Assembly: GCA_002410555.1 (NCBI GenBank)
Contig: DHSR01000047.1
Coordinates: 1-64,000 of the forward strand
Direction: 5' to 3'
DNA length: 64,000 bases
Origin: Bacteroidales bacterium UBA5281
GTDB lineage: Bacteria > Bacteroidota > Bacteroidia > Bacteroidales > Lentimicrobiaceae
Shown here: in pieces, positions 37,868 to 46,365 of the stretch
Numbering within the stretch: the first letter of the stretch is position 1
Layout: every line of letters starts with the position of its first letter
The notes under the pieces: model-generated
What the model was told of the DNA's origin: nothing
What the model saw: the letters and a program-made list of their open reading frames with translations, nothing else
Database searches by the model: none
Translations under genes and position numbers: made by a program

Positions 37868-38584
37868 ATGAAAAAGCCGCGTCGGGGGTTATTTTTTTGG
37901 ATAAAAGTAATGCTGGTTTCCCTGGGAACCCTGTTTCTGACTTTGTGTCTGTTGGCGTTCACCACCCTACCCTTCTGGGCTTATTACCGTTTGTCCGGTG
38001 CATATATTGCAGAACACAACACTCAAGCCATTGTTTTGCTCAGTGGGGCAGGCATTCCCAGCGAGAGCGGACTGATGCGTGCTTATTTTACGGCGGAACT
38101 GGCGGCGCTTAATCCGGGAGCCAAAGTGGTGGTTGCTGTCCCCGGCCGGTTGTCGCAACCGGACAGCGATCCAAACAAAACAGCCCGTGAACTGCGTCTG
38201 AGGGGTGTAGATTCCCTGCGGATAATATTTGCCAATTCTGGTAAAAACACCCGTGGTCAGGCCCTCGAAGTGGCTGCCCTGTTACAAGGCAGTCCCGCAG
38301 CACGCGATATAACCCTGGTTACTTCCCCCGAACATGTGAAACGCTCGGTGCTCAGCTTTAAGAAATGTGGGTTTAAGCAGGTACATGGCCTGGCTACATT
38401 TGAACAATCACTCAGCAGTGATTTACGTTTTGATGACAGGGTACTGAAAGGTAACAAACTGGCCCCGCCCATAGGTCAACAATTACAACTCAGGTATCAG
38501 TTCTGGTACCATCTGAAACTTGAAATCATTGTAATCAGAGAATATTTTGCTTTAGCCTATTACCGCCTCCGGGGCTGGATTTAA
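37868..38584 (+). CDS. DUF218 (SanA/ElyC/YdcF-type) envelope protein
   Basis: A 238-residue protein with one N-terminal membrane helix (VSLGTLFLTLCLLAFTTLPFWAYY) and a DUF218 Rossmann-like domain: AIVLLSGAGIPSESGLMRAYFTAEL, VVVAVPGR, TARELRLRGVD, ANSGKNTRGQALEVAALL and LVTSPEHVKRSVLSFKKCGF. E. coli relatives (SanA, ElyC, YdcF) affect envelope integrity; their reaction is not established. It converges on lnt, with 9 nt between stops. Confidence 0.82.
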   Translation: MKKPRRGLFFWIKVMLVSLGTLFLTLCLLAFTTLPFWAYYRLSGAYIAEHNTQAIVLLSGAGIPSESGLMRAYFTAELAALNPGAKVVVAVPGRLSQPDSDPNKTARELRLRGVDSLRIIFANSGKNTRGQALEVAALLQGSPAARDITLVTSPEHVKRSVLSFKKCGFKQVHGLATFEQSLSSDLRFDDRVLKGNKLAPPIGQQLQLRYQFWYHLKLEIIVIREYFALAYYRLRGWI

Positions 38585-38593
38585 TCCGTTGCA

Positions 38594-40213
38594 TTAAAGT
38601 TTTCGGTGCATCAGGTGCTGGCTGATGGCGATGAGCAGAAACAACACCATTCCCATCACCGATATGCGGGCAATATAATCACCATATTTTACATAAAACG
38701 TAATGGTGTCGTTGGCATTCAGTATCTGCCGGATGGCGGCGGGTTTCCAGTATTCGGTCGCCTGCATGATGTCGCCCCGCTGATTCACAAAGCACGAAGT
38801 ACCCGTATTTGCTGAACGGCCAATACTTCTGCGGGTTTCAATGGCTCTAACGGAAGCAAAGTCAGCATGCTGGCGATGACCGGGTGAGTCGCCCCACCAG
38901 CCATCGTTGGTGATGATGAACAGCATATTGGCGCCATTACTGACAAATTCCGCAACATATTCACCAAAGACTGATTCATAGCAAATAATAGGCGCCACCT
39001 TAAGGGTATCATTTATTTTAAATGGTGTTCTCTCTGCATCTACACCTAACTGGCCCACAGTGCCACCCAGATCAATGGCAAAATCGCCCAGAGGCGCCAG
39101 CAACCAAGGAAAAGGCATGAGTTCAACGCCCGGGGTAAGCTTGGATTTGTGGGTGCGTTGCAAATCCGGAGCATTCCTGATCAGAAATGCGGTGTTGTAG
39201 GCGTCGTAATAGCCATCACTCTGGCGGAATTTACGGGCAGTTTTGGGAATACGCTCCCCTTCGGCATATTCGCGATAAGTAGAATAACCCACCACCAATG
39301 AGGTTTGCGGATAAGATTTCAGCAATCCGTTTCTAAACATTTCTATAGTGGGTTGATTCTCCAGGTCGTTTTCCCAGATCATCATCCCTGAAGACCAATC
39401 GGGTTGAACCATTGATTCGGGAAATACAATAAAATCAGTTGATTGATCGGCAACCGTGGCTGCAAGAGCGGAGGCCTGAGCAATAACCCGATCGGCAGGC
39501 AGTTCATATTGTTCATCATACGGATCGATGTTTGGCTGAACCACCACCACATCCACCGGGGCAACTTTTTCGGTATAAGTATAGTATCGGACAAAAGAAA
39601 CCAATGGAGGTACCATAATCAGAAACAGCAATCCAACAACATTGGCTATACCTGCAGGTTTGCGTTGTATGAGCCAAAAATCTATAATTTTATAGAGCAG
39701 GATGTTGGTGGCAAGAATCCATAAGCTGCCTCCGAATGTACCTGTAAATTCGTACCATTGTATCCAGGAGGGCCAGGATGAAAATCCATTGCCCAAAGTC
39801 ATCCAGGGCCAGTTTAAATCCCAGTTGTGATGCAGGTATTCATATGAAATCCATATAAATATCAGACTCAGGTAACCCTGAGAGGGAAATTTAATGGATC
39901 GTCTCACCAGGTGAAACAGCCACCAGCTCAGGCTCATAAGTATGGAGTTGATCAACACGGCCATCACCACCCCAAAAAAGGTAGAGTTATATATCCACCA
40001 GGTGGTTAAGGTGTTAAATACTATAAATGCCGGAAAAACTTTTATAAACAGCCCAAAAGAATGGTTATTGGCACGTTTTTTCAAATGATCATCTTCAACA
40101 AAAAACAAGGGTACCAGTGCAAACAGCAGCAATACCGGAAACCCGCGTGCAGGCCAGGCCAGTGAGAGCAATAATCCACTCAGCAAAGGCAACCATCTTA
40201 TAGCTTTATTCAT
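38594..40213 (-). CDS. lnt: Apolipoprotein N-acyltransferase
   Basis: A 539-residue membrane enzyme adding the third acyl chain to lipoproteins. N-terminal hydrophobic helices (about residues 5-220) precede a nitrilase-type periplasmic domain with all three catalytic residues in place: Glu in IVFPESMVQP, Lys in HKSKLTPGVELMPFP, and Cys in IICYESVFGEYV, followed by the essential-loop region NDGWWGDSPGHRQHADFASVRAIETRR. Length is normal (about 510-550). A promoter-like TAACTTTG lies 18 bp upstream. It fits an organism with many lipoproteins, several of which are in this window. Confidence 0.95.
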   Translation of the reverse strand: MNKAIRWLPLLSGLLLSLAWPARGFPVLLLFALVPLFFVEDDHLKKRANNHSFGLFIKVFPAFIVFNTLTTWWIYNSTFFGVVMAVLINSILMSLSWWLFHLVRRSIKFPSQGYLSLIFIWISYEYLHHNWDLNWPWMTLGNGFSSWPSWIQWYEFTGTFGGSLWILATNILLYKIIDFWLIQRKPAGIANVVGLLFLIMVPPLVSFVRYYTYTEKVAPVDVVVVQPNIDPYDEQYELPADRVIAQASALAATVADQSTDFIVFPESMVQPDWSSGMMIWENDLENQPTIEMFRNGLLKSYPQTSLVVGYSTYREYAEGERIPKTARKFRQSDGYYDAYNTAFLIRNAPDLQRTHKSKLTPGVELMPFPWLLAPLGDFAIDLGGTVGQLGVDAERTPFKINDTLKVAPIICYESVFGEYVAEFVSNGANMLFIITNDGWWGDSPGHRQHADFASVRAIETRRSIGRSANTGTSCFVNQRGDIMQATEYWKPAAIRQILNANDTITFYVKYGDYIARISVMGMVLFLLIAISQHLMHRKL

Positions 40214-40230
40214 AGCATAAATTTTCAGTA

Positions 40231-40260
40231 CAAAGTTAAATAAGAATTTTTATCCGACAG
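40231..40260 (-). promoter_or_regulatory. Probable promoter of lnt, minus strand
   Basis: On the minus strand CTG (40260-40258), 19-bp spacer, TAACTTTG (40238-40231). The -7 element is perfect and the -33 element matches two of three bases. The start would be near 40225, leaving a very short leader to the ATG at 40213. Confidence 0.5.
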
Positions 40261-40333
40261 GGTTAATATAACGTGTTAGAGCACAATTCTGCGAACACAT
40301 TCACCCTTAAACAATAATTTGTGGCTTTTTATG

Positions 40334-40363
40334 TGGAAAATACAAATTGAATTGATAATTTTG
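40334..40363 (+). promoter_or_regulatory. Probable promoter of the ptb-buk operon
   Basis: TAATTTTG (40356-40363) fits the -7 consensus; TGG at 40334-40336 replaces TTG at the proper 19-bp spacing. The predicted leader to the ATG at 40442 is about 70 nt. Confidence 0.42.
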
Positions 40364-40441
40364 CACACGCAATAATAATGCAAGTTACGCATAATCAATA
40401 CTTTTAAAAAGTTCATTAATCCATAGATAACCCTGAAAAAA

Positions 40442-41347
40442 ATGAGTATTACCAAACTTGATCAGTTGTTCGAAGTCCTCAAATCGAAACCCAAAAAACG
40501 TCTGGTTGCTGCCTATGCCAATGATGCCCATACGATTGAAGCTGTAAATGATGCAGTGGAAAAAGGAATAGTTGATGCCTTATTGGTGGGCGATGAAGCC
40601 GTGATGCGAAATGTTTGCCGCGAGCATGGTTTTGATGAATCGAAATTTAGAATGGTACACGAACCAAATGAAAGCAAAGCGGCATTTAAAGCGGTTCAAT
40701 TGATCAATGAGGGGGAAGGTGATTTGTTGATGAAGGGATTGGTAAGCACCGACAAATACATGAAGGCTATACTGAATAAGGAAACCGGGATTATGAATCC
40801 AGGTGCCGTTCTCAGTCATGTAACAGTAATGGAAAGCCCCAACTACCATAAATTATTGATCGTTGGCGACGTGGCCATCATTCCCCTGCCTGATTTAAAA
40901 CAAAAAATTGCCATTCTTAATTATTTGATAGCTGCCGCCAAAGGACTTGGGATTGAAAAGCCTAAGGTAGCCGTATTATCGGCATCAGAACAAGTGTTGG
41001 TTGGCATGCCTTCATGTGTAGATGCAGCCTTGCTGTCAAAAATGGCTGAACGCGGACAGATTTCCGGAGCCTTTGTAGATGGTCCACTTTCGTTGGATGC
41101 TGCCATTGACATGGAGTCAGCCCAAATTAAAAAATTAACCGGACCTGTAGCCGGTGATGCCGATTGCATGCTTTTCCCCAATATTGAAAGTGGAAACATT
41201 TTCTACAAAGCCAATACCAAGATGGCAAATGCCGAACTGGGTGCTTTTGTGGCAGGTGCCCGGGTGCCTTGTGTACTCTCTTCGCGCGGTGATACAGCCC
41301 TTACTAAATTATATAGCATTGCCCTGGCCGCATTGCTTGCAAAATAA
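40442..41347 (+). CDS. ptb: Phosphate butyryltransferase
   Basis: A 301-residue enzyme of the phosphate acetyl/butyryl-transferase family, converting butyryl-CoA and phosphate to butyryl phosphate. Seen: KRLVAAYANDAHTIEAVNDAVEKGIVDALLVGDE at the N-terminus, DLLMKGLVSTDKYMKAILNK, GAVLSHVTVME, and the C-terminal DCMLFPNIESGNIFYKANTKMANAELGAFVAGA. The short length (about 300, not the 330-plus of Pta) and pairing with butyrate kinase 24 nt downstream point to Ptb over Pta. Substrate may include branched acyl groups. Confidence 0.92.
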   Translation: MSITKLDQLFEVLKSKPKKRLVAAYANDAHTIEAVNDAVEKGIVDALLVGDEAVMRNVCREHGFDESKFRMVHEPNESKAAFKAVQLINEGEGDLLMKGLVSTDKYMKAILNKETGIMNPGAVLSHVTVMESPNYHKLLIVGDVAIIPLPDLKQKIAILNYLIAAAKGLGIEKPKVAVLSASEQVLVGMPSCVDAALLSKMAERGQISGAFVDGPLSLDAAIDMESAQIKKLTGPVAGDADCMLFPNIESGNIFYKANTKMANAELGAFVAGARVPCVLSSRGDTALTKLYSIALAALLAK

Positions 41348-41371
41348 TCCCCTAAATTAAGATTACCATTC

Positions 41372-42445
41372 ATGGAAGATTTTCGCATCCTGGCCATTAA
41401 TCCGGGTTCTACCTCAACTAAAATCGCTGTTTTTCAGGGAAACAATCCTGTTTTTGTGCGTACCATCACCCATTCGGCAGAGGAGCTGTCAGAATTTGAC
41501 AAGGTTACCGATCAGTATGCTTTCCGTAAGGAGATCATCTACAAGCAACTTGAAGAAGCCGGTGTGGAAATGGAGAATATACGTGCCGTTGTAGGCCGCG
41601 GTGGGCTTACCAAACCCATTCCTTCGGGCGTATATGAGGTGAATGAAGCCATGAAACATGATATGGCAAACAGCCCCATGGGTGAGCATGCCAGCAACCT
41701 GGGTGGCTTTATTGCCGATGATATTGCCAAAAGTCTGCCAAACGCGCGGGCTTTTATTGCTGATCCAGTGGTGGTGGATGAACTGTCGGAACTGGCAAGG
41801 GTTTCGGGTCATCCTGAATTTTCACGAAAATCCATCTTTCATGCCCTCAACCAAAAAGCCATAGCCCGGCAACATGCCCGGTCTATTATGCGGAAATATG
41901 AAGACCTTAACCTTATTGTGGTTCATCTGGGTGGCGGCATCAGCGTAGGTGCACATCAAAGAGGACTGGTGGTTGATGTAAATCAGGCGCTGGACGGAGA
42001 AGGCCCTTTTTCTCCCGAACGTAGTGGAACATTGCCTTCTGCTGATCTTGTACGACTATCATACAGTGGAAAATTTACGCAGAAAGAACTGCTGCAAATG
42101 ATTAAAGGCAAAGGCGGAATGACAGCCTTCTTAGGTACTAATAACGCCTATGAAGTAGAAAAACGCGCACAGGCAGGGGATGAACATGCAAAGTTTATCT
42201 TTGAAGCCATGGCCTATCAGGTAGCCAAGACCATTGGCGCCATGAGCACTGTGCTTAAGGGGGAAGTAGATAGCATCTTAATTACCGGAGGCATAGCTCA
42301 CAGCAAATGGTTTGTAAATCAAGTGATTGAACGTGTATATAAAATAGCACCGGTACATGTTTATCCAGGTGAGGACGAAATGCGTGCTTTGGCCATGAAT
42401 GGCCTGATGGTACTGAAGGGAGAGGTAGAAGTTAAGGAATATTGA
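41372..42445 (+). CDS. buk: Butyrate kinase
   Basis: A 357-residue acetokinase-family enzyme that makes butyrate and ATP from butyryl phosphate and ADP. N-terminal signature RILAINPGSTSTKIAVFQ, then VVGRGGLTKPIPSGVYEVNEAM, FIADPVVVDELSELARVSGHPEF, the phosphate-site LIVVHLGGGISVGAHQRGLVVDVNQALDGEGPFSPERSGTLP, and the C-terminal ILITGGIAHSKWFV. Length matches Buk (about 355), shorter than acetate kinase (about 400). With ptb it forms a terminal butyrate-producing, ATP-yielding pathway, which fits an anaerobic fermenter. Confidence 0.95.
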   Translation: MEDFRILAINPGSTSTKIAVFQGNNPVFVRTITHSAEELSEFDKVTDQYAFRKEIIYKQLEEAGVEMENIRAVVGRGGLTKPIPSGVYEVNEAMKHDMANSPMGEHASNLGGFIADDIAKSLPNARAFIADPVVVDELSELARVSGHPEFSRKSIFHALNQKAIARQHARSIMRKYEDLNLIVVHLGGGISVGAHQRGLVVDVNQALDGEGPFSPERSGTLPSADLVRLSYSGKFTQKELLQMIKGKGGMTAFLGTNNAYEVEKRAQAGDEHAKFIFEAMAYQVAKTIGAMSTVLKGEVDSILITGGIAHSKWFVNQVIERVYKIAPVHVYPGEDEMRALAMNGLMVLKGEVEVKEY

Positions 42446-42801
42446 TTGCACGCTTTTGGTAAAGAATCAGGCCGTAATTAGCGGGCTTTAGCCTAAATTT
42501 ATCCGGCTAATGGAATTTGCTAACCTTATTGCCGCAAGTCGTGAACCTGTTTGACAGTCGGTGTATAATTATTTACTGGATGTGCCTATAGTGGTTGGCT
42601 TCGTGAAGTTAATTCCGGCCACACCATCCATATAGCTGATAAACAGACCGAAACATGGATTAAGCCCTACCGAAATTTAACAATCCGTGCATCAGAAAAT
42701 ACATTGATTCTCGTTTTACGCTATAAAACGCTCATAATTTTTGCTGCCCCACCTGTTTTACATCATTTGCTTTGTCCGGAATGAAAACTTTTAAAAGATA
42801 A

Positions 42802-42831
42802 TTGCTTTTTGACATCTTTGTTATATCTTTA
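42802..42831 (+). promoter_or_regulatory. Probable promoter upstream of the T9SS cargo gene
   Basis: TTG (42802-42804), 19-bp spacer, TATCTTTA (42824-42831; last base A in place of G). It would give a leader of about 250 nt that includes the stranded 58-bp gene-end copy. Confidence 0.45.
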
Positions 42832-42915
42832 TCCTGTTTTAAGAAAACATTTTAAAAACATTCACTTGTTTATAAAAAACCGTATTGCCTTTTTGCTTTT
42901 TTATGATTAACAGCC

Positions 42916-42973
42916 TACCTTAACAGGTAATTTGCAAACATGGTCTGATAAGGTGGTTGTGCAGTAGATTGGC
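42916..42973 (+). repeat. 58-bp direct repeat, upstream copy (remnant of a T9SS sorting-domain end)
   Basis: Matches 44234-44291 at 56 of 58 bases. In frame it would read TLTGNLQTWSDKVVVQ and stop, against TLTGNLQTWSDKVVVK and stop in the intact gene. It has no start or body, so it is the stranded 3' end of a lost paralog or an ectopic copy. Confidence 0.93.
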
Positions 42974-43091
42974 GGGCATATTACTGCCAAAGCACGGATT
43001 TATGCAAGTTGTGCGCCTGCTAAACAGCGCATTCCCTGAAAATGAAAATATTGCAATGCCTAAGTTTATTAAACAATAAAAAAACAAAAAC

Positions 43092-44285
43092 ATGAAAAAA
43101 GCAACCCTTATTTTGTCATCAGTCTTTATTCTGGTTCTTGCATTCGGAATAAACACCTGGGCACAGGAATGTTATACCTGCCCCGATCTTGGCAATGTTA
43201 TTTCGGGTAATGGTGCTTCTGCATTAGGCAGCAACAATACTGTTAATGGGAGCAACTCCTCAGCTATTGGAAACAACAATACCATTTCATCCGGTTCAGG
43301 TATTATTGCAGGTACTTATTCAAACATTAGCAGCAGTAGTGGCAATTCAGTAATAGTTGGTGGAGCGAATACCATTATTAGTGGCAGCCAAGAGAGCTAT
43401 ATTTTTGGGAGTGGTTCAGAAGTTCAACATAACAGGGCAATGCTTATTGGCCACAGGTTAAAATCGGGTTCAAGCAATCAGATAATAATTGGAGCTGGAG
43501 ATGTTGGCAATTTTTTAACTTGTAACAAAACGCTTAGCCTTGCAGTCGGTTTTAAAAGCAACGTTCCGACCTTTTTTGTTGGGGAATCCCCTTCAAACGT
43601 GCGTACCGGCAGGGTAGGCATTGGAAACAACACCGACCCACAAGCCAAGTTGCACATCAAAGCTGATGCTTCTGAAGATGCCACCCTGCTTTTAGAGGCC
43701 ACCGGTACCAATAAAACCAGTAGCTTTTTGCTGGGTGGTGGGGCAGCAATCATTGGGACTACCTCCAACAGCAACTCACTTTCACTTGTTACCGGCAATA
43801 CCAATACCCGTATGTTTATAAACGGTGAAAGTGGCCATGTAGGTATTGGTTCTGATGAACCTCAGACCCGTCTACAGGTGAGTGGAGGGGATATTTTTAT
43901 CGAAGACATAAACCGCGGCATCATTATGAAATCACCCGATGGCAACTGTTGGCGCGGTACCCTGAACAATCAGGGGCAGATGGAATTCACCCTGCTTCCG
44001 GATTGCATAACCGTGGCCTCGGAAGCATTGCCAACCAATCCCGGAGCTTCCATTCGTATTGCACCCAACCCGGCAAATGGCTATTTCGAGATTATTTGCA
44101 GTCAGGATGAGTTGACTTGCTTTAAAACCTATACCGTTTATGATATGTATGGGAAACAAATGCTTACGGGCAGCTTAAGTGGCCAGCAGCAGCGGGTGAA
44201 TACAGCGCAACTTTCATCAGGAACCTATCTTCTTACCTTAACAGGTAATTTGCAAACATGGTCTGATAAGGTGGTTGTGAAATAG
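43092..44285 (+). CDS. Surface protein with YadA-head-like repeats and T9SS sorting domain
   Basis: A 397-residue secreted protein with signal peptide MKKATLILSSVFILVLAFGINTWAQ. Residues about 35-125 are short N/G/S repeats (NVISGNGASALGSNNTVNG, SSAIGNNNTISSGSGIIAG, SGNSVIVGGANTIISGS) of about 14-16 residues, like the left-handed beta-roll in heads of trimeric autotransporters (Hep-Hag/YadA). Next comes a RVGIGNNTDPQAKLHIKAD motif, common in phage-tail and Bacteroidota surface proteins, repeated as HVGIGSDEPQTRLQVSGG. The C-terminus (PNPANGYFEIICSQDE...SSGTYLLTLTGNLQ...KVVVK) is a T9SS domain. Its 3' end is duplicated 1.3 kb upstream. Confidence 0.82.
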   Translation: MKKATLILSSVFILVLAFGINTWAQECYTCPDLGNVISGNGASALGSNNTVNGSNSSAIGNNNTISSGSGIIAGTYSNISSSSGNSVIVGGANTIISGSQESYIFGSGSEVQHNRAMLIGHRLKSGSSNQIIIGAGDVGNFLTCNKTLSLAVGFKSNVPTFFVGESPSNVRTGRVGIGNNTDPQAKLHIKADASEDATLLLEATGTNKTSSFLLGGGAAIIGTTSNSNSLSLVTGNTNTRMFINGESGHVGIGSDEPQTRLQVSGGDIFIEDINRGIIMKSPDGNCWRGTLNNQGQMEFTLLPDCITVASEALPTNPGASIRIAPNPANGYFEIICSQDELTCFKTYTVYDMYGKQMLTGSLSGQQQRVNTAQLSSGTYLLTLTGNLQTWSDKVVVK

Positions 44286-44291
44286 ATTGGC
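44234..44291 (+). repeat. 58-bp direct repeat, downstream copy (end of the intact gene)
   Basis: Covers the last 17 codons of the T9SS cargo gene plus 6 bases after its stop. The other copy is at 42916-42973; identity begins and ends sharply in both. Confidence 0.93.
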
Positions 44292-44376
44292 AACTGAGCT
44301 GATGCCCCCCGGGCAGGCTTATCAGGGAGACGAAATGATACAATAATTTTAACAGCGTATTAATAAATAAAACACC

Positions 44377-45213
44377 ATGAGTCTGGAAGATATTAAAAGG
44401 AAATTTGGAAAACTTGTTGAGGAAGGCAACAATAGTGGACTCGCTGATTTTGAGGGTTATTCTCCGGCTGAGATGCATCAAATAATGTATTTAACCTTTA
44501 ATCCCGGTAACCCGATTCAATTACAAAGGCTGGAAGACAATGATTACAACCAAATTCCGATGTTGAATCAAATCAAATATCTGGCTAACCTGATTGAAAA
44601 AGCGGGTGAAATTAAACTCACCAATAAAGGGTTTTTACCTACCAGAATAGTAGCTGAACTCTATCAGCAAAGATTTATAACAGATATATCTATTGAATTG
44701 AAACTCCGAAAATTATATAAAGAGACGGACGCAATCAGCATAAACCTTACCCGGATCTTGCTTGAGTTGTCGGGACTGGTTAAAAAAAGGAACGGAAAGC
44801 TAAGCCTGACTGCAGCCGGAAGAAAAACACTGTCAGATAACCACGCGTTATTGCATCTGATTTTGACAACTTTTACCAAGAAGTTCAACTGGGCCTACTA
44901 TGATATCTTTAACAATCAAAAAACAGCGCAGCTTGGTTATGGATTTACCTTGATTTTATTATCGAAATATGGAGATGAAAAACGCCTGGATTCTTTTTAT
45001 GCAGAAAAATATTTCCGGGCATTCCCCATGCTAAAAGATTTTGATGATTATCCGGTAAGATGTTATTCAGTTCGTTCTTTTAAACGTTTTTTAAATTATT
45101 TTGGACTGATCAGCATAGAAAGTTCCGACCCCTTCATACAAACTGTAAAATACATAACAAAGACTGATATATTTGATAAGTTGATTAAAGTCACTCCACC
45201 GAAATCAGCTTAA
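44377..45213 (+). CDS. Unrecognised cytosolic protein with winged-helix-like segments
   Basis: A 278-residue protein with no signal peptide or membrane segment. I do not recognise the family firmly. Near the start is YSPAEMHQIMYLTFNPGNPIQLQ. Two segments end in the beta-turn-helix pattern of winged-helix wings: AGEIKLTNKGFLPTRIVAELY (split about residue 75) and RNGKLSLTAAGRKTL (about residue 143). The C-terminal half is aromatic and basic (RAFPMLKDFDDYPVRCYSVRSFKRFLNYFGLI). Possibly a nucleic-acid-binding protein, but that is inference. It stands alone between a T9SS cargo and a convergent TonB-C gene. Confidence 0.6.
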   Translation: MSLEDIKRKFGKLVEEGNNSGLADFEGYSPAEMHQIMYLTFNPGNPIQLQRLEDNDYNQIPMLNQIKYLANLIEKAGEIKLTNKGFLPTRIVAELYQQRFITDISIELKLRKLYKETDAISINLTRILLELSGLVKKRNGKLSLTAAGRKTLSDNHALLHLILTTFTKKFNWAYYDIFNNQKTAQLGYGFTLILLSKYGDEKRLDSFYAEKYFRAFPMLKDFDDYPVRCYSVRSFKRFLNYFGLISIESSDPFIQTVKYITKTDIFDKLIKVTPPKSA

Positions 45214-45237
45214 ATCCCTGAATAGTGTTCAAGAACG

Positions 45238-46014
45238 TCAATTCCCAAGAGAAAACTTAATAGTTCTGGAAAGTTCAACCAATACCGGTTGTCCATCAAC
45301 AATATAAGGCTCTATTAAAGGCGTTGCTCTTACCGATCGGATGGCCTCTTTGTTAAATATAGAATTTGTACTAAATACAATCCTGGGATTTATTGTCCTA
45401 CCGCTGCTATTCACGTGACACTCAATTATTACATGACCACGAAGTCCTTTCTCCCGAGCTTCCCGGGGATATTTAAGGTTCTCCGCAAGATATTTGCCCC
45501 ATTCAGATCCATCGGCTTTTACTCTAGCTTCAACTTTCTTCTCAATGCAAACGGTATCCTTTCCTGCTTCGGAAAAACATTTATCTATCCATTTATTCCC
45601 CTCCAACATAGACTCACTTTTTAATTGTCCATTTTTATAAAAAATCTGAGATTTAACTCCCGATGATTTCAAATATAACTCTCCTGATGGATAGTAGCGC
45701 ATGGTTTCGTCAATGCCCCCTGCCAGATTATAGTTTACTTCAAATTCCTTTTTACCATCATCATAATAAGCACAGTAATAGCCACAGGGCATTCCAAAAT
45801 CTTCATCCATGTAGAGGCCTTCTGATAAAATTTGTTTGTTCAGGGTAAACTCCTTCAGCAAATAACCATTTGGCTTCTTTTCGACTACCTGGATATAAGT
45901 AGCGTTTTTCTTCCTGGTCTTATTCCATTGGGTATCCATATGAGTGGTATCCTGGCTTTGGACCGTTACAGAAAAAAATAAAACACCAAGAAAAGAGAGA
46001 AATAGCTTACCCAT
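45238..46014 (-). CDS. Exported MORN-like / TonB C-terminal domain protein
   Basis: A 258-residue protein, start ATG 46014, giving signal peptide MGKLFLSFLGVLFFSVTVQSQ; upstream in-frame starts add about 40 non-family residues. The middle holds MORN-like toxin-antitoxin-type repeats (DDGKKEFEVNYNLAGG, YYPSGELYLKSSG, FYKNGQLKSESML). The last 75 residues form a TonB C-terminal domain (AREKGLRGHVIIECHVNSSGRTINPRIVFSTN...LVELSRTIKFSLGN). It has no N-terminal cytoplasmic anchor like true TonB, so it is probably periplasmic. A TATATTTG element (minus strand 46086-46079) lies 65 bp upstream. Confidence 0.82.
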   Translation of the reverse strand: MGKLFLSFLGVLFFSVTVQSQDTTHMDTQWNKTRKKNATYIQVVEKKPNGYLLKEFTLNKQILSEGLYMDEDFGMPCGYYCAYYDDGKKEFEVNYNLAGGIDETMRYYPSGELYLKSSGVKSQIFYKNGQLKSESMLEGNKWIDKCFSEAGKDTVCIEKKVEARVKADGSEWGKYLAENLKYPREAREKGLRGHVIIECHVNSSGRTINPRIVFSTNSIFNKEAIRSVRATPLIEPYIVDGQPVLVELSRTIKFSLGN

Positions 46015-46365
46015 AGCAATAGAATTAATCGAATTTACAACATAAGTTACCTCACGGAACATTATAATAAGGTTAGCACAAATATAGGGGAATTTTTTGT
46101 TTTTAGTGTGAAATTTCACCGGCTGCACTGGTTCCATTTATAATCCATAAATACTGTATCGTGCACTTTTTGACTTTGAACCGATAAAGCAATCAGAATT
46201 AAGATGATTGACATAAGGATAGTTCTTTTCACAAAATAGATTTGTCGTGAAAGTATCTTGTTTTTTGCATGATGTCGTTCCGGGGCGCACAATGCAAATA
46301 TAGGAAATATAAGTCTTAGGCTATTCGAGCAATCTCGTGATTTTTATACTTACTTTCGCATCGCT
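46015..46365. other. Divergent intergenic region
   Basis: 351 bp between the TonB-C gene (minus) and dus (plus). Two -7-like elements TATATTTG face left (minus strand 46086-46079 and 46302-46295), each lacking TTG at 19 bp. TACTTTCG at 46351-46358 is a weak forward candidate for dus. No RNA gene seen. Confidence 0.4.

Larger units (their letters stand above)
42446..43091. other. Intergenic region with promoter and stranded gene-end copy
   Basis: 646 bp without an intact gene. It holds a promoter-like site (42802-42831) and a 58-bp copy of the end of the next gene (42916-42973). A frame open for 71 codons from 42569 to the TGA at 42782-42784 has no start codon and no recognised motif, and could be gene debris. 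No RNA gene was recognised. Confidence 0.6.

Noticed and set aside
42920..43156. Minus-strand 78-codon open frame across the repeat remnant
   Set aside because: It reads the complement of the sorting-domain remnant and of the next gene's signal peptide; no coding character of its own.
44281..44340. GCCCCCCGGGC hairpin as a terminator after the T9SS cargo gene
   Set aside because: Stem is only about 4 bp and no T-tract follows.
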